DNA of 64,000 nucleotides from Verrucomicrobiota bacterium. GTDB taxonomy: Bacteria; Verrucomicrobiota; Verrucomicrobiia; Opitutales; Opitutaceae. Numbering within the stretch: the first letter of the stretch is position 1; each line of letters starts with the position of its first letter. Below, in pieces: positions 42,479 to 50,213 of this stretch. The stretch is from assembly GCA_023432225.1 (NCBI GenBank), contig JAEYUW010000045.1, positions 427,620 to 491,619 on the forward strand, given 5' to 3'. The notes below the pieces were generated by a model. It made no database searches. It was not told the DNA's origin and was given only the letters and a program-made list of their open reading frames with translations. Made by a program: the position numbers and the translations under genes.

Positions 42479-43381
42479 ATGATCCCCTGGGTCGCCGCCA
42501 CGTTGCTCTCGGCCTTCTTCCTCGGTCTCTACGACCTCGGAACGAAGCACGCCGTGCGCGACAACGCGGTGTTGCCCGTGCTGTTCTTCGCGAACCTCTG
42601 CAGCGCAACCGTCTGGGGCACGCTCATCGCGTTCGACCGCGCCGGGGCCGGCGGCAATCTGCCGGCGATTCTGCACGTCACGCCGATGACCGGCGTGCAG
42701 CATCTCCAGATTCTCCTGAAGTCGCTCATCGTTGCGACGTCGTGGGTCTGCAGCTATTTCGCCGTGAAGCATCTGCCGGTCTCGCTCGCCTCGCCGATTC
42801 GCGCGACGGGTCCGATGTGGACGCTCTTCGGCGCGCTGCTCGTGCTCGCCGAGCGCCCGTCGTGGCTCGAGATGCTGGGCGTCGCGATCACGCTGGTGTC
42901 GTTCGTCGGCCTCGCCTTCGCCGGCGCGCGCGAGGGCATTCATTTTCACCGCAACCAGTGGATCTGGCTTCTCGTCGGCGGCACGCTCGCCGGCGCGTGC
43001 AGCGGGCTCTACGATAAGTTTCTCCTCGGTCGCCAGGGCTTCAACGCCGCGACCGTGCAGGCGTGGTTCGCGATCTACCTCGCGCTGATTTTTCTCCCGC
43101 TCGTGCTCGGCTGGAAATTCCGCCTCTGGCCACGCAACGTCTTCCACTGGCGCTGGAGCATCCTCGTCATCTCGTTCGGCCTGCTCATCGCCGACTTCCT
43201 CTACTTCGATGCGTTGCGCAATCCCGACGCGCTCGTGTCCCTCGTCTCGAGTCTCCGCCGCGGCAGCACGCTCGTGGCCTTCGCCGGCGGCCTGTGGCTC
43301 TTCGGCGAGAAGAACGGCCTGCAAAAACTCCCCGCCGTCCTCGGCGTCCTCGCCGGCATCGTCCTGACGCTGCTCGGTTAA
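42479..43381 (+). CDS. EamA/DMT-family transporter
   Basis: This 300-residue inner-membrane protein has ten hydrophobic helices in two EamA halves (about 1-140 and 155-300). WVAATLLSAFFLGLYDLGTK opens the first and FLYFDALRNPDALVSLVSSL with LRRGS near the end of the second is a common EamA pattern. It would export or import small metabolites; the substrate is unknown. The start MIPWVAATLLSA is chosen because the 54 upstream in-frame codons are made from the dispersed repeat at 42374. The TAA stop is immediately followed by a GTAGGG repeat. Confidence 0.87.
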   Translation: MIPWVAATLLSAFFLGLYDLGTKHAVRDNAVLPVLFFANLCSATVWGTLIAFDRAGAGGNLPAILHVTPMTGVQHLQILLKSLIVATSWVCSYFAVKHLPVSLASPIRATGPMWTLFGALLVLAERPSWLEMLGVAITLVSFVGLAFAGAREGIHFHRNQWIWLLVGGTLAGACSGLYDKFLLGRQGFNAATVQAWFAIYLALIFLPLVLGWKFRLWPRNVFHWRWSILVISFGLLIADFLYFDALRNPDALVSLVSSLRRGSTLVAFAGGLWLFGEKNGLQKLPAVLGVLAGIVLTLLG

Positions 43382-43477
43382 GTAGGGCCGGGTCTGTGAC
43401 CGGCCCCGTTCGGCCCACCTTCGCAATTGTGATTTGCAGACGATGATCAGCCTGGTCCGGTCACAGACCGGACCTAC
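43382..43477. repeat. GTAGGGCCGGG...CCGGACCTAC palindromic repeat
   Basis: The element begins gtagggccgggtctgtgacc and ends ggtcacagaccggacctac. The right hairpin is perfect: ggtccggtc-aca-gaccggacc at 43454-43474. The loops tgt and aca are complementary, so the two halves form either two hairpins or one long one. Confidence 0.88.
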
Positions 43478-43566
43478 TCCCGCACCTACGCAAATCTGCG
43501 TAGCCCGGAGTGCACTCCGCAATTGTCCCGGCCGGCGCAGGACATTTCCTCACCGATAGCTCCGCC

Positions 43567-46500
43567 ATGATCGCCTCCCTGCTCCGCCGCGGCGCGTTCG
43601 CCGCGCTCTGTCTTTCCTCTCTCTCGCTGCGCGCCGAGACGCTCGAAGCCCTGCTCGCGCCCACCGTCGATGTCGAGATCAAGCGCGCCGCCGCGCACCC
43701 GCTCGCCGAGCCGGCGACGCGCGAAGATCTCATCCAGGCCGCCGATCTCAGCAGCGGCCCGACCAACCCCGAAGTGATCGCTTGGAGCGACGCGCTCGTC
43801 GCCGCGAATCCCGCCGACGCCGCCCTGCGCCGCGCGCGCGCCAAGGTCTGGCTGCAACTCGCCCAAGGCTCGCGCGCGCTGCGCGAACTCGACGCACTCG
43901 ACGCAACCGAGGCGCAAGCCGACGAGTCGTTGCTCCTCCGCGCGCAAGTCCAGCGCTTCCTCGGCCACATGCCCGAGGCTCTCGCCGCCGCGCAAGCCGG
44001 CGCGAAAATCGAGGGCTATTACGGCGAGCAATGCGCCGCGCTGGCCAAGGATATCTCCGCTCAATCGTCCCTCTGGCAAACCGTGCCGAACGCTCCCGCC
44101 ACCGATGCCCGCGCCGCCCTCACGGCCGCCGAGTGCGGCGCGCTCGACGTCGCCCATCACCGCGCCCGCACCGTGCTCGCCCAACAAGTCGGCGACGCCA
44201 CCGCGCGCGCGACGCTGCTGAAAATCTACGCCGCCCTGGAGCCCGACACGCCCGCGCTGACCATCGCGATCAACCAGCGCCGCGCCCCGCTCGCGGCGGC
44301 CCACGCGCGCACGCACCCGAACGAGGAGAACGTCTGGCGCGACGCCGTCTACTTCGCCGCGTCCGCGCTCACGGCCGAGGGTCCGAACGATCTCGGTTTC
44401 TTCCGCAACCTCCTGCGCGACGCCACCGCGGCCGGACAGAGTTTTCCCGGTGAAGCACTGCGCCTGAAGGTCCTCTCCGCCGACGACCCGGCGACGCTGG
44501 CCAAGATCGCCGACGAGGATTTCTCCGCGCTCAGCGAATACCCCGACGTGCAGGAGATGCTCGTCGCACGCCGTCTCCACACGAACGTCGCGCAAGCCGC
44601 GCTCACCGCCGCCCGCGCGCAACCGACGAACCGCGCGCTCTGGGAAACCGCGCTCGCCACCGCGCGCACCGAGATCGAAGCCGACCGTCTGCCCGGCGGC
44701 ACCTACCGGAACTTCGTCGCCGAGGCATCCGCTGCTGGTCACGCCTTCGCGGCGGAGGAGCCGCGCGCGCAGCTCTACGCCGCCGAGACCGACAACGAAC
44801 TCATCGACGCCGTGCGCGAAGTGCTGCCCGCAACGCGCGAGCACCCGGACCTCGAAACCACGATCAACGCGCTCGTCTCGCGGCGCCTCCTCCGCGTGCC
44901 GCCCGACTCGCTCGGCTTCAGCTCGACGCTCACGACGGACGCATCGCCGATCTTCGACGAGCGCACTTACCTGCTGCCGACCACGCAATCCGCGATTCAT
45001 CAACTTCACGCGGGACTCGAGCGCGTGCGCATGTGGATCAAGCTCGGCGCGCCCGCCGCCGCGCTCGCCGAGTTGGAGCAGTCTCCGGCCGAATTGAAGT
45101 CCTCCGCCAGCGCCTGGCTCCTGCGCGCGCAACTTTACCGCGCGCTCGGCCGTTTCCCCGAAGGCTTGCTGGCGATCGACCGCGCGCGTTTTCTCACCGG
45201 CAAAACCGGCACGATCTCCAACCCGGAGACGATCGACCGCGTGCCCGTCTCCTCATTGCGCGTGGACTTGCTCGCATCGGCGCAGGGCGCATCGAGCCAC
45301 ATCGTTCCGCTCGAGGAACAGCTCGCCCGCACGCCCGACGACGCCGCGCTGTGGGGCAAGCTCGCCCTGGCGTGGCTGGACGATCCGCTCTACTGCATTC
45401 CGAAAGCGCTCAAGGCCGCCGCGCGCGCCCGCGCGCTCGATCCGAAACAACCGGACGCCTTGCGCGCCGAGTTCGAGGCGCTGCGCCTCCAAGCCCAGCG
45501 CGTGCCGGACGAGTTGGTCGAGGTCTTCACGCCGCTCATGCTCGAACGTATCCAGCATTTGCCGAAGGACGATTGGATGCTGCGCCTGAAACTCATCCGC
45601 TCGATGCCCTATAAGCTGCGCGCCCTCTACGGGCGGAAGTGGATGGAGGAACTCGCCCCACAGGCCCCAAACGTGCCCCACGGCTACCACATGCAGCGCC
45701 TGTTGAAGCTCTACACGCTCAGCACCCATGAAGAAATCGAGGACTGGATCGACGACATGGGCGGCGATTTCGTGCAGCCCGGCAACTTCGGCTACCCGGA
45801 GATGGAATACGCGCGCGAAATCGACAACCAGCTCAACGAGCGCCACGGCTGGTTCGTCCGGGAACCGGTTAATCTTTTCCAAGACGAGGAAATCGACCCG
45901 CGCAACGCCGCCGCCGAGGAGCAGTTGCTGCATCTCCCGCGCACTGTCGACGAACGCTGGGCGCTCTACGAGCAACTCCGCCTGCGCAGCATCAACGAAG
46001 GCGGCCCCGCGCTCGAATCGGGCGAAGATCCCGCGGCGTTCCGCGAGAAGCTCTGGAAGTCCGGCCGCCACGGTCCGCCGACCGCCACGCGCGAAGTGAA
46101 CCCCGCCTGCGTGCCGTATTATCCGGGCCTGACGTCGAGCGAGCGGAAGCTCGCGTTACGCCTGGTGGAAACGATGCTCAACGCCTACATCGACGGCGCC
46201 CACGCGCGACGCGCGGGCCTCGCCTTCGACCTTCTGCAGCGTCTGCAAATCCGCCCTCGTGCCCTCGCCCACTGGCGCGAGCAGGTCGGCGAGGCGAACG
46301 GCGCCGGCGACGTGCGCGAGTATCCCGAACTGAAACGCGCCTACGAACTCCTCAACGCGGGCAATTTCGACGAGGTGGTCGCCTTGCTGCGCCCATTGCT
46401 GGAGCGCGGCATCGAGAACTACTACGTCTATTTTTATCTGGCGACGGCCGAGAACAGCCGCCGCAACTTCGCCGAGAGCACGCGCCTGTTTTCCATCGCC

Positions 46501-46875
46501 CGACACTGGGGCCGCTACAACCCGGGCTTGCTCCGGGAGTGCAACGAAGCGCTCGCGGTCGTCGGCGGCAACCAGCGCCAGCGCGCCGACGGGATCCGCG
46601 CGCGCATCGCCTACATCGATGATTTCCTCCGCTATCTGGACCGCGACATGCAACGCGCCGCCGACCGCGCCGCGCAAGCCGCGGCCAACATGGAATCCCT
46701 CGCCAACAATCACCCGCCCGTGACGCTCTATAACGTCGACCGTCTCCAGTATGAGGCCGACCGGTATGCCCTCAGCGCCACGAACGCACAGGCGCGCGCC
46801 CAGCAAATTTCCAGCGAAGCCAGCGAACTCCTCGCCGAGCGCGCGCGCCTCGTGGAGGAGCTGAAGCGGCTGTGA
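43567..46875 (+). CDS. large secreted TPR-like protein of unknown function
   Basis: This 1102-residue protein begins with a Sec signal peptide (MIASLLRRGAFAALCLSSLS). The rest is almost all alpha-helical, with TPR-like helical pairs such as AKVWLQLAQGSRALRELDAL, SWLLRAQLYRALGRFPEGLL and NFAESTRLFSIARHWGRYNP distributed over the length. A coiled-coil tail (about 1035-1102) ends in RARLVEELKRL. No enzyme motif is seen. It probably works as a periplasmic or outer-membrane scaffold, which is inference. The start is chosen because the signal peptide begins there; the upstream codons are repeat-adjacent. Confidence 0.7.
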   Translation: MIASLLRRGAFAALCLSSLSLRAETLEALLAPTVDVEIKRAAAHPLAEPATREDLIQAADLSSGPTNPEVIAWSDALVAANPADAALRRARAKVWLQLAQGSRALRELDALDATEAQADESLLLRAQVQRFLGHMPEALAAAQAGAKIEGYYGEQCAALAKDISAQSSLWQTVPNAPATDARAALTAAECGALDVAHHRARTVLAQQVGDATARATLLKIYAALEPDTPALTIAINQRRAPLAAAHARTHPNEENVWRDAVYFAASALTAEGPNDLGFFRNLLRDATAAGQSFPGEALRLKVLSADDPATLAKIADEDFSALSEYPDVQEMLVARRLHTNVAQAALTAARAQPTNRALWETALATARTEIEADRLPGGTYRNFVAEASAAGHAFAAEEPRAQLYAAETDNELIDAVREVLPATREHPDLETTINALVSRRLLRVPPDSLGFSSTLTTDASPIFDERTYLLPTTQSAIHQLHAGLERVRMWIKLGAPAAALAELEQSPAELKSSASAWLLRAQLYRALGRFPEGLLAIDRARFLTGKTGTISNPETIDRVPVSSLRVDLLASAQGASSHIVPLEEQLARTPDDAALWGKLALAWLDDPLYCIPKALKAAARARALDPKQPDALRAEFEALRLQAQRVPDELVEVFTPLMLERIQHLPKDDWMLRLKLIRSMPYKLRALYGRKWMEELAPQAPNVPHGYHMQRLLKLYTLSTHEEIEDWIDDMGGDFVQPGNFGYPEMEYAREIDNQLNERHGWFVREPVNLFQDEEIDPRNAAAEEQLLHLPRTVDERWALYEQLRLRSINEGGPALESGEDPAAFREKLWKSGRHGPPTATREVNPACVPYYPGLTSSERKLALRLVETMLNAYIDGAHARRAGLAFDLLQRLQIRPRALAHWREQVGEANGAGDVREYPELKRAYELLNAGNFDEVVALLRPLLERGIENYYVYFYLATAENSRRNFAESTRLFSIARHWGRYNPGLLRECNEALAVVGGNQRQRADGIRARIAYIDDFLRYLDRDMQRAADRAAQAAANMESLANNHPPVTLYNVDRLQYEADRYALSATNAQARAQQISSEASELLAERARLVEELKRL

Positions 46876-46877
46876 TG

Positions 46878-46969
46878 GTAGGGCCGGCTTCAGCCGGCCC
46901 AGCCCGGTCCGCTTTCGCCCGCGACACTCGCGAGTGACACTGGTTTGGTCCGGCTGAAGCCGGACCTAC
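46878..46969. repeat. GTAGGGCCGGCTTC...GAAGCCGGACCTAC palindromic repeat
   Basis: Left hairpin gggccggct-tc-agccggccc and right hairpin ggtccggct-ga-agccggacc are perfect, with complementary two-base loops. The CTAC end provides the TAG stop of the toxin gene on the minus strand, and the GTAG start is two bases after the preceding stop codon. Confidence 0.9.
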
Positions 46970-47403
46970 TTCTTTCGCTTCGTGCGAGGCTTCGTCTTCT
47001 TCGCGCTGGGCAACAGTGCGCGCAACCGCGCCGTCGTCGCGTCGCGATCCAACTTCGAGGCGGCAACGTCGAGGGTGAGTTGTTCCCAGTCGGGGCCGTC
47101 CGGCGCTGGTTGGTAACCGTTCAGACGCAGAAACACCAAGCACGCGCCGAGCGCGGCGCGCTTGTTACCGTCGATGAACGGGTGGTTGCGACAGATGTAG
47201 AAGAGATACGCCGCCGCCATCTCCGGGACGTCGGCGTAAACCGATTCGCCGCCGTAGGTCGCCTGAGGCGCCGCCACGGCCGATTCCAGCAGCGCGCGAT
47301 CACGCAATCCGCCGGAGCCCCCGAAATCAGCAATCGCAGCAGCGTGGATTTCGAAGACGATGTCCACCGTGAGGTGGAAGCACTCCTCATTTGCAGTGCT
47401 CAT
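46966..47403 (-). CDS. doc: Doc-type Fic-domain toxin
   Basis: This 145-residue protein matches death-on-curing toxins. The Fic active site is intact as HPFIDGNKRAALGA (about 75-88), and the earlier segment GGSGGLRDRALLESAVAAP is typical of Doc. Doc proteins phosphorylate elongation factor Tu and stop translation. The start overlaps the antitoxin stop by four bases (ATGA), a usual toxin-antitoxin arrangement. The C-terminal tail is strongly basic (KKTKPRTKRKK) and its stop codon comes from the adjacent palindromic repeat, so the tail length may have been altered by the repeat. Confidence 0.9.
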   Translation of the reverse strand: MSTANEECFHLTVDIVFEIHAAAIADFGGSGGLRDRALLESAVAAPQATYGGESVYADVPEMAAAYLFYICRNHPFIDGNKRAALGACLVFLRLNGYQPAPDGPDWEQLTLDVAASKLDRDATTARLRALLPSAKKTKPRTKRKK

Positions 47404-47627
47404 GCGAGACGGCGCATCGTGCGCTGGTAGTCCTTCATGACCCCCTTGATCGTCGCCGTCACCTCCTCCGGCGTCACCACCGGGCGCACTGGCGTCAGGT
47501 AGATCGCCCCGCCCTCGTGCACCGTCACGTTCACCTCGTCACCCACCTTCAAGCGCGCGAGGTCCATGAGCGCCGCGTCCAGCATGATGCCCTGCGAGTT
47601 GCCAACCTTGGTGATGCGTTTGATCAT
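47400..47627 (-). CDS. AbrB/MazE-like antitoxin
   Basis: This 75-residue protein begins IKRITKVGNSQGIMLDAALM, the swapped-hairpin DNA-binding motif of AbrB/MazE/SpoVT proteins, followed by VGDEVNVTVHEGGAIYLTPV. The C-terminal part (about 48-75, TPEEVTATIKGVMKDYQRTM) is probably the toxin-binding segment. It likely represses its own operon and neutralises the Doc toxin encoded next. The more common Doc partner is Phd, but AbrB-like antitoxins with Doc are also known. Start at 47627 fits the family length. Confidence 0.88.
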   Translation of the reverse strand: MIKRITKVGNSQGIMLDAALMDLARLKVGDEVNVTVHEGGAIYLTPVRPVVTPEEVTATIKGVMKDYQRTMRRLA

Positions 47628-47722
47628 GACGTCAAACTATGTATTACCTCCCGCGCCGCAAGCCGCTTCTTGATCCCCGACTCCCCGCTTGTGTCGCCCG
47701 CCCTTTCGCCCAACGTCGCGGC

Positions 47723-48055
47723 ATGTCCACCTCCGACCTCCAGATCGAAGTTCTCACCGCCGGCAGCGGCCCGTCGCCCCAGAAAGGCGACTTCGTCACC
47801 GTCCACTACACCGGCTGGCTGACGAATGGACAGAAATTCGACAGCTCGCGCGATCGCGACGAGCCCTTCACCTTTGCGCTCGGCATGCGGCAGGTCATCG
47901 GCGGTTGGGACCAGGGCGTCGCGACGATGAAAGTCGGCGACAAGGTGAAGCTCACCATCCCTCCCCACCTCGGCTACGGCGCGCGCGGCTTCCCCGGCGC
48001 GATCCCGCCCAATGCCACACTGGTTTTCGAAGTCGAACTGCTGAAGATCGGCTGA
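47723..48055 (+). CDS. FKBP-type peptidyl-prolyl cis-trans isomerase
   Basis: This 110-residue cytoplasmic FKBP12-like protein has one domain. The motifs VTVHYTGWLTNGQKFDSSRD, FALGMRQVIGGWDQGVATM and KLTIPPHLGYGARGFPGAIP contain the aromatic active-site residues (Tyr, Phe, Trp, Tyr). There is no signal peptide. The start MSTSDLQIEVLTAG is chosen because upstream codons are not conserved. It would speed prolyl isomerisation in protein folding. It lies 7 bases before an S4-domain gene. Confidence 0.93.
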   Translation: MSTSDLQIEVLTAGSGPSPQKGDFVTVHYTGWLTNGQKFDSSRDRDEPFTFALGMRQVIGGWDQGVATMKVGDKVKLTIPPHLGYGARGFPGAIPPNATLVFEVELLKIG

Positions 48056-48062
48056 TCGCGCC

Positions 48063-48296
48063 ATGTCGACCGAAGCCAACACTCGCGACATCGCCATTCG
48101 CGGCGATCACATCGAACTCGCCCAACTGCTGAAGTTCGGCGGACTCGTCGACACCGGCGGCGAAGCCAAGCAGGTCATCGGTGCCGGGCAGGTGGAACTC
48201 AACGGCGCCGTCGAAACGCAACGTGGCAAGAAAGTCATTCCGGGCGATCGCGTCAGCTACAACGGCCAGACGCTGCTCGTGCGGGGCGGCCGATGA
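48063..48296 (+). CDS. small S4-domain RNA-binding protein (YbcJ-like)
   Basis: This 77-residue protein is a single S4 domain. The characteristic segments are IELAQLLKFGGLVDTGGEAK and VIGAGQVELNGAVETQRGKK, followed by VIPGDRVSYNG. It resembles Escherichia coli YbcJ, an RNA-binding protein of unclear role. It is probably co-transcribed with the FKBP gene, 7 bases upstream. The end is 10 bases before a multi-hairpin repeat that includes a terminator-like unit. Confidence 0.88.
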   Translation: MSTEANTRDIAIRGDHIELAQLLKFGGLVDTGGEAKQVIGAGQVELNGAVETQRGKKVIPGDRVSYNGQTLLVRGGR

Positions 48297-48306
48297 TTCA
48301 TCAGCT

Positions 48307-48455
48307 GTAGGGGCGCAGTCTTGCTGCGCCCTTGTCGGCGAACGCGGCGCCCATCACGGACAACCCTTGTAGGGCCTCACCTCGTGTGAGGCCTTTTTGC
48401 GCCCGCGCCGCACGCCTCGTTACCACGCGAGGCTCGACACCAGGTCGAGCCCTAC
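48307..48455. repeat. composite of three GTAGGG hairpin units, one terminator-like
   Basis: The 149-base stretch starts gtaggggcgcag and ends gagccctac. It contains ggggcgcag-tcttg-ctgcgccc, ggcctcac-ctcgt-gtgaggcc followed by five T residues (48373-48398), and ggctcgac-accag-gtcgagcc. The second unit could end transcription from the S4 gene. A copy of this unit is at 8005-8029 in inverted orientation. Confidence 0.82.
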
Positions 48456-48457
48456 AA

Positions 48458-49189
48458 TCACGCGCCGGGCAACTTGAGATAATTCTGCCGTCTTTCGCCG
48501 CTGCGTCCGCGCGGACCCACGCGTTCCTCCGGTGCGCTGTAAGCGCGACGCCGGTAACCCGGCCGCTCCGGGTCCGCCGCGCACTTCAGTTGGAAATCCT
48601 GCATGCGCGCAAACACGTCGAGCAACTGCGCCTGGTCCCGATACTCATCGAGGCCACTCCGTTCGAGCGCCAGCAACAGCTCGTGTGTCGCCTCGAGCGT
48701 CGAAAGGCACCCTTCCTGCGGCTGCTGCTTGATCACATAACGGCTCGGCGCGCTCGGCGTGAACATCACGCGCGGCAGTCGCTGCAAGCTCGGACTCAGG
48801 CGCAGCATCTTGCGCGCTCCGGCCCACGTCGCATCGAGCAGAAACACGACGAGCTGTCGCTCGCCGAGGCGTGCGCGAAACTCCTGCATCTCCTCCGCTC
48901 CCGTCGTCGACAGATTCAGCGCCTCGCGTCCCGGATACAGGAGCACGCAGCAGTTCCGCTCGTCTGCGATCAAGTCCTGCACGGCCGCCACTTCATCGAA
49001 GCCGATCCCCATGTGCAGTTCGCTGTTCTCGAGGCAAAGGCGCGTCAGCCGACCGGTGTTCGCCTTCTCCTGCTTGAATTCCTTCGGATGCATCAGGAAC
49101 ACGAACCGCGTCCGCGTCACCATCGCGCGCAGCGTCGGGCACCAGCACAGCGCCTTCGGCCAGAAGCAACGATAGCAGGTTTCTCTCAT
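48458..49189 (-). CDS. DTW-domain tRNA-uridine aminocarboxypropyltransferase
   Basis: This 243-residue enzyme is expected to add an aminocarboxypropyl group to uridine in tRNA (acp3U), as TapT does. The opening MRETCYRCFWPKALCWC holds four cysteines that probably bind zinc, VFLLDATWAGARKM contains the DTW-type motif, and FTPSAPSRYVIKQQP follows. The start at 49189 has a second, out-of-frame copy of its first nine codons (as amino acids) 146 bases upstream. It diverges from the lipocalin-like gene. The stop is 3 bases from the hairpin repeat at 48307. Confidence 0.87.
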   Translation of the reverse strand: MRETCYRCFWPKALCWCPTLRAMVTRTRFVFLMHPKEFKQEKANTGRLTRLCLENSELHMGIGFDEVAAVQDLIADERNCCVLLYPGREALNLSTTGAEEMQEFRARLGERQLVVFLLDATWAGARKMLRLSPSLQRLPRVMFTPSAPSRYVIKQQPQEGCLSTLEATHELLLALERSGLDEYRDQAQLLDVFARMQDFQLKCAADPERPGYRRRAYSAPEERVGPRGRSGERRQNYLKLPGA

Positions 49190-49335
49190 ACGGGGCCACG
49201 GAGCGCGGCAGCGCGGAGATGGCGCGCGCCAGCTGGCGCGCGTCCCGAAGCGCCCGCGGAGGGATGATCGGCGCGGGCGCCCGACGCAGTCGGGCGGCGC
49301 CGATCACAAAAACAGCGGTAACAGGTTTCTCTCAT
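49190..49335 (-). other. duplicated DTW gene start separated by palindromes
   Basis: Read on the minus strand, 49335 downward encodes MRETCYRCF again. The first four codons are identical to the gene start and the next five differ from it only at synonymous third positions (TGT TAC CGC TGT TTT against TGC TAT CGT TGC TTC). Between the two copies are gatcggcgc-type arms around 49266-49305 and a 20-base palindrome at 49223-49242. The upstream copy is in another frame and ends at 49186-49188, overlapping the real start codon. Confidence 0.75.
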
Positions 49336-49418
49336 GTGAGGTCCGCACCCAAGCGCACCCGGATCAGAATGCGAAGCGCATTTTGCCCTGCGAATCGGAT
49401 TCTCATCGGTGCGCCGGC

Positions 49419-50213
49419 GTGAGAGCCTTGCGCCGCTTGAATCTCGAAAAGTTCTACCTCGATGTCGTGAGTGCGGACGGCAGCGGGTGCATCGGCTACG
49501 CGACCCGGCTCGGCGCAGGCCTGATGCTGGCTCCGGCCGCATTGCTGATGTGGCACGCAGAGTCCGACGCTCCTGCCAGGCAAATGCGCACGTTGCGCGG
49601 CGCGCTCCCTCGCCTCGAAGACGGCATCTGGAGTTGGGACTGCCCGGCGCTCGCGGTCTCGGGAAATTGGCAGCTTGGCGACGCGCCAGAGCCGGTGCGC
49701 GAAAACCTCTGGCAATCCGCCGAGGGCGGCGTGCTGTGGGAAAATCTCGCGCCACGCGCGAGGGTGACGCTGCGAGTTGGCCGGAACGAGATCGTCGGCT
49801 CCGGCTATCTCGAGCGGCTGCGGCTGACGATCCCGCCCTGGCAGTTGCCGATCCACGGACTGCGCTGGGGCCGTTTCGCGACCGCGGACATGAGCATCGT
49901 TTGGATCTGCTGGGAACATGACGAACCACGCCGCTGGCTGTGGGTGGATGGTCAGCATCGCGAGCCGCGACGCATCACCGAACAAATCGTCGAATGGTCC
50001 GGCGGTCGCCTCGTTTTCGAGACGCACCGCCGGCTCCGGCACGGACGCCTCGGCGAGACCGTGTTCGCTCGCTGGCCGCAGGCGCGGCGGTTGCTGCCGT
50101 CGCGTGTGCGCGCTTACGAGGAAACGAAATGGTGCTCGCAGGCGACGCTGTCGCGCGATGCCCGGTCTGACGTCACCGGCTGGGCGATTCACGAATTCGT
50201 GCGCTTTCAATGA
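49419..50213 (+). CDS. lipocalin-like protein of unknown function paired with the lipid-enzyme fusion
   Basis: This 264-residue protein is beta-rich with no signal peptide or membrane helix. The segments LEKFYLDVVSADGSGCIGYA, WSWDCPALAVSGNWQ, LERLRLTIPPWQLPIHGLRW and the end VTGWAIHEFVRFQ are spaced like a twofold lipocalin (AttH/hydroxyneurosporene-synthase) fold. That assignment rests on pattern memory and is an inference. The start is GTG at 49419; a TTG at 49383 would add 12 residues. The stop overlaps the next start by four bases (ATGA), so the two products are made together and probably act on a shared lipid. Confidence 0.6.
   Translation: MRALRRLNLEKFYLDVVSADGSGCIGYATRLGAGLMLAPAALLMWHAESDAPARQMRTLRGALPRLEDGIWSWDCPALAVSGNWQLGDAPEPVRENLWQSAEGGVLWENLAPRARVTLRVGRNEIVGSGYLERLRLTIPPWQLPIHGLRWGRFATADMSIVWICWEHDEPRRWLWVDGQHREPRRITEQIVEWSGGRLVFETHRRLRHGRLGETVFARWPQARRLLPSRVRAYEETKWCSQATLSRDARSDVTGWAIHEFVRFQ

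Noticed and set aside
48307..48455. CRISPR-like array
   Set aside because: The three hairpin units differ in sequence and spacing; there are no identical direct repeats with regular spacers and no cas genes.
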